DNA of 64,000 bases, taken from Methylobacillus methanolivorans. Lineage in GTDB: Bacteria; Pseudomonadota; Gammaproteobacteria; Burkholderiales; Methylophilaceae. Positions 60,126-64,000 of this stretch are shown one piece after another. The first letter of the stretch is position 1. Each line of letters starts with the position of its first letter. The notes under the pieces were generated by a model. The model was not told the DNA's origin and ran no database searches. It saw only the letters and a program-made list of their open reading frames with translations. The stretch is from positions 1,674,001 to 1,738,000 of the forward strand of contig NZ_JBIWXY010000001.1 of assembly GCF_044751345.1 (NCBI RefSeq). The letters run 5' to 3'. A program made the translations under genes and the position numbers.

Positions 60126-61037
60126 TTACAAGCTCTCAGTGCTGTACTGCACACTCAGGGTATGCGAACTGCCAGGTGCGACAGTCACGACATTGCCCCT
60201 GACATTCGAGCTCTCGACACACAGCATATTGCGCCAACCATGATGGCTACCTAAATCGCCGATTTCGGCGGCCTTGCGCTCCCATGGTGTCCAGACCACG
60301 GTGGAGCGACTACCGGACTTCTCAATAATAATCTTGCGACGCAAGCCAGGGTCCTCCACCACACAGGTAGATTCGGTATTGAGATAGACACGGTCTACCT
60401 CTTCATTGAAGGTGATTTCGCCAGATTGGCGCTTGAGGGCGTAATCCTCTACCTTGTCTTCATACTCGGTATGATCCAGGCCCTGCACCTTCACCACCTC
60501 GATGTCACTCACCTGGAAATAAGTATGTAAAGCCTCGCCAATCACGAATGGCTCGCTACCCTTATTGGTGGTCGTCAACGCCATCTTGAGCACGGGACCA
60601 ATATTGATGGTCAAGGTCAACTCACAATCATAAGGCCATTGCTTTTCCACCTGGCGGCTCTCCACCAGCCTGAGCACCAGGGTAGTGGTGTTATCTGGCA
60701 GAGGTGTAGCATCCACCACTTCCCAAGGCACCACGCGCGCAAAGCCATGAGGGCACAAGGTTTCATCGGTAGCATGGGGGCCGAACCACGGCCAGCACAC
60801 AGGCACGCCACCACGGATGGAACGACCTGCAACGAAACGTGCCTGGTCAGACAACCACAGCACTGGCGCTTCCGCATGACGGGGGTTCCACTGCATGACG
60901 TGACCGCCTTGCAGGGCGATCTTGGCAGTGGCATGGGGATTTTCGATCTCCAATGTCACCAGGCCATTCAGGTCTGCGGAAAAATGGATTTTATGCCCGA
61001 CCCCGTAACGGGCATTCAATTCATGTACTGATTGCAT
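60126..61037 (-). CDS. D-hexose-6-phosphate mutarotase (YeaD-like)
   Basis: The 303-residue protein is an aldose-1-epimerase-fold enzyme of the YeaD branch, interconverting the alpha and beta anomers of glucose-6-phosphate. Signatures are 'ALQGGHVMQWNP', 'SIRGGVPVCWPWFGPH', 'LHTYFQVSDIEVVKVQGL' and 'VVWTPWERKAAEIGDLG'. It is cytoplasmic. In methylotrophs using the ribulose-monophosphate cycle, hexose-6-phosphate interconversion is a central step, so its presence fits the organism. Confidence 0.9.
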   Translation of the reverse strand: MQSVHELNARYGVGHKIHFSADLNGLVTLEIENPHATAKIALQGGHVMQWNPRHAEAPVLWLSDQARFVAGRSIRGGVPVCWPWFGPHATDETLCPHGFARVVPWEVVDATPLPDNTTTLVLRLVESRQVEKQWPYDCELTLTINIGPVLKMALTTTNKGSEPFVIGEALHTYFQVSDIEVVKVQGLDHTEYEDKVEDYALKRQSGEITFNEEVDRVYLNTESTCVVEDPGLRRKIIIEKSGSRSTVVWTPWERKAAEIGDLGSHHGWRNMLCVESSNVRGNVVTVAPGSSHTLSVQYSTESL

Positions 61038-61094
61038 ACGCTCTTTTTAAATCTGATTAATCAATTCTTTTTATTAAGCTGAGCCAGCAAACGC

Positions 61095-62945
61095 TTATTT
61101 CTCGATCTGGCTCACGTCGCGCACGGCACCCTTGGCAGCCGAAGTGCTCATCGCAGCGTACGCACGTAATGCAACGGATACATGACGCTCACGGTTGACC
61201 GGCTTCCATGCATCCTTGCCTTTCGCCTCCATGGCAGCGCGTCGATGTGCGAGCACCTCATCCTTGACCGCTAAATGAATGGTACGGTTCGGAATATCGA
61301 TCTCGATGATATCGTTTTCTTCCACCAAGCCAATCGCTCCGCCTTCTGCCGCCTCAGGAGAAGCGTGGCCAATACTCAGGCCGGAAGTACCACCAGAGAA
61401 GCGTCCATCAGTCAGCAAGGCACAAGCCTTGCCCAAGCCCTTGGATTTAAGGTAGCTGGTCGGATATAGCATTTCCTGCATACCAGGGCCGCCACGTGGA
61501 CCTTCATAACGGATGATGACAATGTCACCTGCCACGATCTTGTCGGCGAGGATACCGGCCACGGCATCGTCCTGGCTCTCGAAAATACGCGCACGGCCAG
61601 TAAATTTGAGAATACTGTCGTCCACGCCAGCCGTCTTCACAATACAGCCATCCAGCGCGATATTGCCGTAAAGCACGGCGAGACCACCATCCTGTGAATA
61701 GGCATGCTCCTTATCGCGGATACAACCTTCCTTACGATCGGTATCCAGGTCAGGCCACAGCATGGATTGGCTGAACGCGATCGTGGTGGAAATGCCACCG
61801 GGAGCCGCACGGTAGAACTTCTTCACTTCTTCGTCGGTGGTGGTCATGATGTCCCACTTATCCAGGGCAGCACCCAAAGTAGGACTATGGACAGTCGGCG
61901 TATCACGGTGGATCAAGCCAGCACGGCTCAACTCGGACAAGATACCCATGACGCCACCTGCACGGTGCACGTCCTCCATATGGTACTTGGCTGTCGCTGG
62001 CGCCACCTTGCTCACACACGGCACGCCGCGCGAGATGCGGTCAATATCCGCCATGGTGAAATCTACCTTGCCTTCATAAGCAGCCGCCAACAAATGTAAT
62101 ACGGTATTGGTAGAACCGCCCATCGCCACATCCAGGCTCATGGCGTTCTCAAAGGCATGCAGGTTGGCAATGCTGCGTGGCAGGACGCTTTCGTCATCTT
62201 GCTCGTAATAACGCTTGGTAATTTCCACGATCAGGCGACCAGCCTTGAGGAACAACTCCTTGCGTGCTGCATGTGTCGCCAGCGTGGAACCGTTACCCGG
62301 CAAGCTCAAGCCCAAGGCCTCTGTCAGGCAGTTCATGGAGTTCGCGGTAAACATACCGGAGCAGGAACCACAGGTCGGGCAGGCAGAACGCTCAATCGCA
62401 TCAGACTCTTCATCCGAGATATTGCTATCTGCAGCTGCCACCATGGCATCCACCAGGTCCAGCTTGTGCACATTACCCTGCCAGTTCACCTTACCAGCTT
62501 CCATCGGGCCACCAGAGACAAACACCACTGGGATATTCAGGCGCAAGGCTGCCATCAACATGCCTGGCGTAATCTTGTCACAGTTAGAAATACAAACCAG
62601 CGCATCAGCACAGTGCGCATTCACCATGTATTCCACCGCATCCGCAATCAGGTCGCGGCTGGGCAAGCTGTACAGCATGCCACTGTGACCCATGGCAATG
62701 CCGTCATCCACCGCAATGGTGTTGAACTCCTTGGCCACACCACCGGCACGCTCAATCTCGCGCGCTACCAACTGCCCCAAATCCTTGAGGTGCACGTGGC
62801 CGGGCACAAATTGCGTGAATGAATTGGCAATCGCAATGATAGGTTTCTGGAAATCATCTTCCTTCATACCAGTGGCACGCCAAAGTGCGCGTGCGCCTGC
62901 CATGTTGCGGCCATGAGTGGAGGTTCTGGAGCGGTATTGCGGCAT
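61095..62945 (-). CDS. ilvD: Dihydroxy-acid dehydratase
   Basis: The 616-residue Fe-S enzyme of branched-chain amino-acid synthesis has the typical N-terminus 'RSRTSTHGRNMAGARALWRATGM', cysteines in 'ISNCDKITPGML' and 'ACPTCGSCSGMFTANSMNCL', and 'DGRFSGGTSGLSIGHASPEA'. The cluster type ([4Fe-4S] or [2Fe-2S]) cannot be decided with certainty, though length and sequence fit the E. coli-type [4Fe-4S] group. It is divergent from lgt with 60 bases between starts. Confidence 0.97.
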   Translation of the reverse strand: MPQYRSRTSTHGRNMAGARALWRATGMKEDDFQKPIIAIANSFTQFVPGHVHLKDLGQLVAREIERAGGVAKEFNTIAVDDGIAMGHSGMLYSLPSRDLIADAVEYMVNAHCADALVCISNCDKITPGMLMAALRLNIPVVFVSGGPMEAGKVNWQGNVHKLDLVDAMVAAADSNISDEESDAIERSACPTCGSCSGMFTANSMNCLTEALGLSLPGNGSTLATHAARKELFLKAGRLIVEITKRYYEQDDESVLPRSIANLHAFENAMSLDVAMGGSTNTVLHLLAAAYEGKVDFTMADIDRISRGVPCVSKVAPATAKYHMEDVHRAGGVMGILSELSRAGLIHRDTPTVHSPTLGAALDKWDIMTTTDEEVKKFYRAAPGGISTTIAFSQSMLWPDLDTDRKEGCIRDKEHAYSQDGGLAVLYGNIALDGCIVKTAGVDDSILKFTGRARIFESQDDAVAGILADKIVAGDIVIIRYEGPRGGPGMQEMLYPTSYLKSKGLGKACALLTDGRFSGGTSGLSIGHASPEAAEGGAIGLVEENDIIEIDIPNRTIHLAVKDEVLAHRRAAMEAKGKDAWKPVNRERHVSVALRAYAAMSTSAAKGAVRDVSQIEK

Positions 62946-63005
62946 AAAAACCCTAAACTAAACGTATAATTAGGAGATTTTACTCCAATCCAAGGGCCAA
63001 TCCCA

Positions 63006-63803
63006 ATGCTTGTTCACCCACAATTTGATCCCGTCGCCATTCACCTGGGCTCGTTTGGCATTCATTGGTATGGATTGATGTACCTCATCGGTTTTCTCGC
63101 ATTCCTTTGGCTAGGACGTTGGCGCATCGCTCACCAGCCTTGGTGGGCACAATCAGGATGGTCATACAAAACACTGGACGACGCACTGTTTTACGGCGCA
63201 TTGGGCGTCATCCTGGGCGGCAGGCTAGGCTATGCCCTGTTCTACCAACATGACTACTACCTGGCCCACCCGCATGAAGTCCTTTTCCTCTGGCAAGGCG
63301 GTATGTCCTTCCACGGTGGATTCATCGGCGTCATGGCCGCCATGCTGCTATTCGCGAAAAAACGTGGGCTCACTTTCTTCGGCATCATGGATTTCGTTGC
63401 GCCCCTGGTGCCAGTCGGCCTGGGCGCAGGACGCATGGGCAACTTCATCAATGGCGAGCTATGGGGCCGCGCCAGCGATGCACCCTGGGCGATGGTTTTC
63501 CCTCAAGTCGACAACATTGCACGTCACCCATCTCAGCTTTATGAATTCCTGCTCGAAGGCATCGTATTGTTCACCATTCTCTGGTGGTACTCCAGCAAAC
63601 CACGCGCCAGGGGCACCATCTCTGCCCTGTTCCTCATCGGCTACGGCAGCTTCCGTTTCCTGGTGGAATTCACACGCGAACCGGATAGCTTCCTGGGACT
63701 ATTGTCTCTTGGCTTAAGCATGGGGCAATGGTTGAGTTTACCGATGGTGATTGCGGGCATCTGGTTAATGATGAGCAGCCTGAAACGCCACACACACCCT
63801 TAA
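63006..63803 (+). CDS. lgt: Phosphatidylglycerol-prolipoprotein diacylglyceryl transferase
   Basis: The 265-residue inner-membrane enzyme adds diacylglyceryl to the lipobox cysteine of prolipoproteins. It has about seven helices and the Lgt signatures 'HWYGLMYLIGF', 'GGMSFHGGFIGVM' and 'GLGAGRMGNFINGELWGR'. It serves lipoproteins such as the FKBP, RND adaptor and channel proteins in this window. It is a single gene followed by two hairpins. Confidence 0.96.
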   Translation: MLVHPQFDPVAIHLGSFGIHWYGLMYLIGFLAFLWLGRWRIAHQPWWAQSGWSYKTLDDALFYGALGVILGGRLGYALFYQHDYYLAHPHEVLFLWQGGMSFHGGFIGVMAAMLLFAKKRGLTFFGIMDFVAPLVPVGLGAGRMGNFINGELWGRASDAPWAMVFPQVDNIARHPSQLYEFLLEGIVLFTILWWYSSKPRARGTISALFLIGYGSFRFLVEFTREPDSFLGLLSLGLSMGQWLSLPMVIAGIWLMMSSLKRHTHP

Positions 63804-63830
63804 TTAACAGCCTCCGTACCCTTCCACTCT

Positions 63831-63861
63831 CCAACAACGAATGCTCAACATTCGTTGTTGG
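63831..63861. repeat. 13-bp perfect inverted repeat after lgt
   Basis: CCAACAACGAATG and CATTCGTTGTTGG flank a 5-base loop 28 bases after the lgt stop. There is no T-run, so it may be a rho-assisted terminator, a transcript stabiliser or a dispersed repeat. Confidence 0.5.
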
Positions 63862-63865
63862 ATCA

Positions 63866-63885
63866 CAGGCATGCCCTCATGCCTG
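63866..63885. repeat. 8-bp inverted repeat next to the lgt hairpin
   Basis: CAGGCATG, CCCT, CATGCCTG forms a second hairpin 4 bases after the first, with imperfect extension of the stem (GATCA/TGATC). The rest of the window to 64000 has no gene I can support. Confidence 0.45.
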
Positions 63886-64000
63886 ATCATACAACTGGCG
63901 CTTACCAAACATCACCGCCACCCATGTATCCGCGGGCCATTCGCGTTAATTAAGTTCCAAACTGTACTCTAAAAATTCCACCACTTCTGTATCTGGTTTC

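Overview
The window looks like the chromosome of a methylotrophic betaproteobacterium, most likely a member of the Methylophilaceae such as Methylobacillus. This is inferred from a lanthanide-type PQQ methanol dehydrogenase (XoxF) with its own sigma-54 activator, from betaproteobacterial housekeeping genes (short Fis behind dusB, APH-type homoserine kinase, BPSS1780-like membrane protein, coq7) and from the moderate GC content. There are no rRNA or tRNA genes, insertion sequences, phage genes or CRISPR arrays. It is ordinary chromosome with a few less usual clusters.

Layout. 1-2.7 kb: the end of a TetR-type regulator, the 23S rRNA hydroxylation gene rlhA and a two-helix membrane protein. 2.7-7.2 kb: four minus-strand genes, namely circularly permuted ATP-grasp, alpha-E, transglutaminase and an HPPD-like iron dioxygenase. 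7.4-11 kb: an AarF/UbiB atypical kinase, an NlpC/P60 hydrolase and a ZIP transporter. 11-13.7 kb: Mn-type sodA with a TPR-like gene, a degenerate EAL protein and a SelW-like protein. 13.8-18.6 kb: ctpA, coq7-DUF2322 and a TonB-dependent siderophore receptor behind a Fur box. 18.6-23.4 kb: VOC, OsmC and FKBP proteins and an operon ending bioA-dacB. 24-30.4 kb: a complete RND efflux operon followed by a small secreted protein. 30.5-33.5 kb: an ArsR repressor divergent from an Old Yellow Enzyme across a perfect inverted repeat, then an LRR-kinase fusion.

33.6-38.5 kb: groES-groEL with a perfect CIRCE element and overlapping sigma-32/sigma-70 promoters, a candidate small RNA on the minus strand, and uvrD. 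38.5-45.7 kb: a membrane protein, thrB, DUF2782, a LOG protein, polA, a BFD-like ferredoxin, a molybdopterin-binding-domain protein and a cysteine-cluster protein. 45.9-55.4 kb: a chemoreceptor, dusB-fis, purH, purD, a tsaC-like gene, hemF and an amino-acid permease. 55.6-61 kb: xoxF, its divergent sigma-54 activator, a cytochrome c and a hexose-6-phosphate mutarotase. 61-64 kb: ilvD divergent from lgt, then two hairpins.

How the genes work together: XoxF oxidises methanol in the periplasm and passes electrons to c-type cytochromes; a near-consensus sigma-54 promoter and the adjacent activator suggest dedicated control. Iron and oxidative stress are represented by the siderophore receptor, sodA and the ZIP transporter. 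The most interesting unexplained items are a roughly 120-nt minus-strand RNA candidate with four hairpins, three of them with C-rich anti-Shine-Dalgarno-like loops (35940-36060), the HPPD-like gene beside the ATP-grasp/alpha-E/transglutaminase trio, the 40-bp palindrome at 30879-30918, and a roughly 100-nt hairpin between purH and purD.
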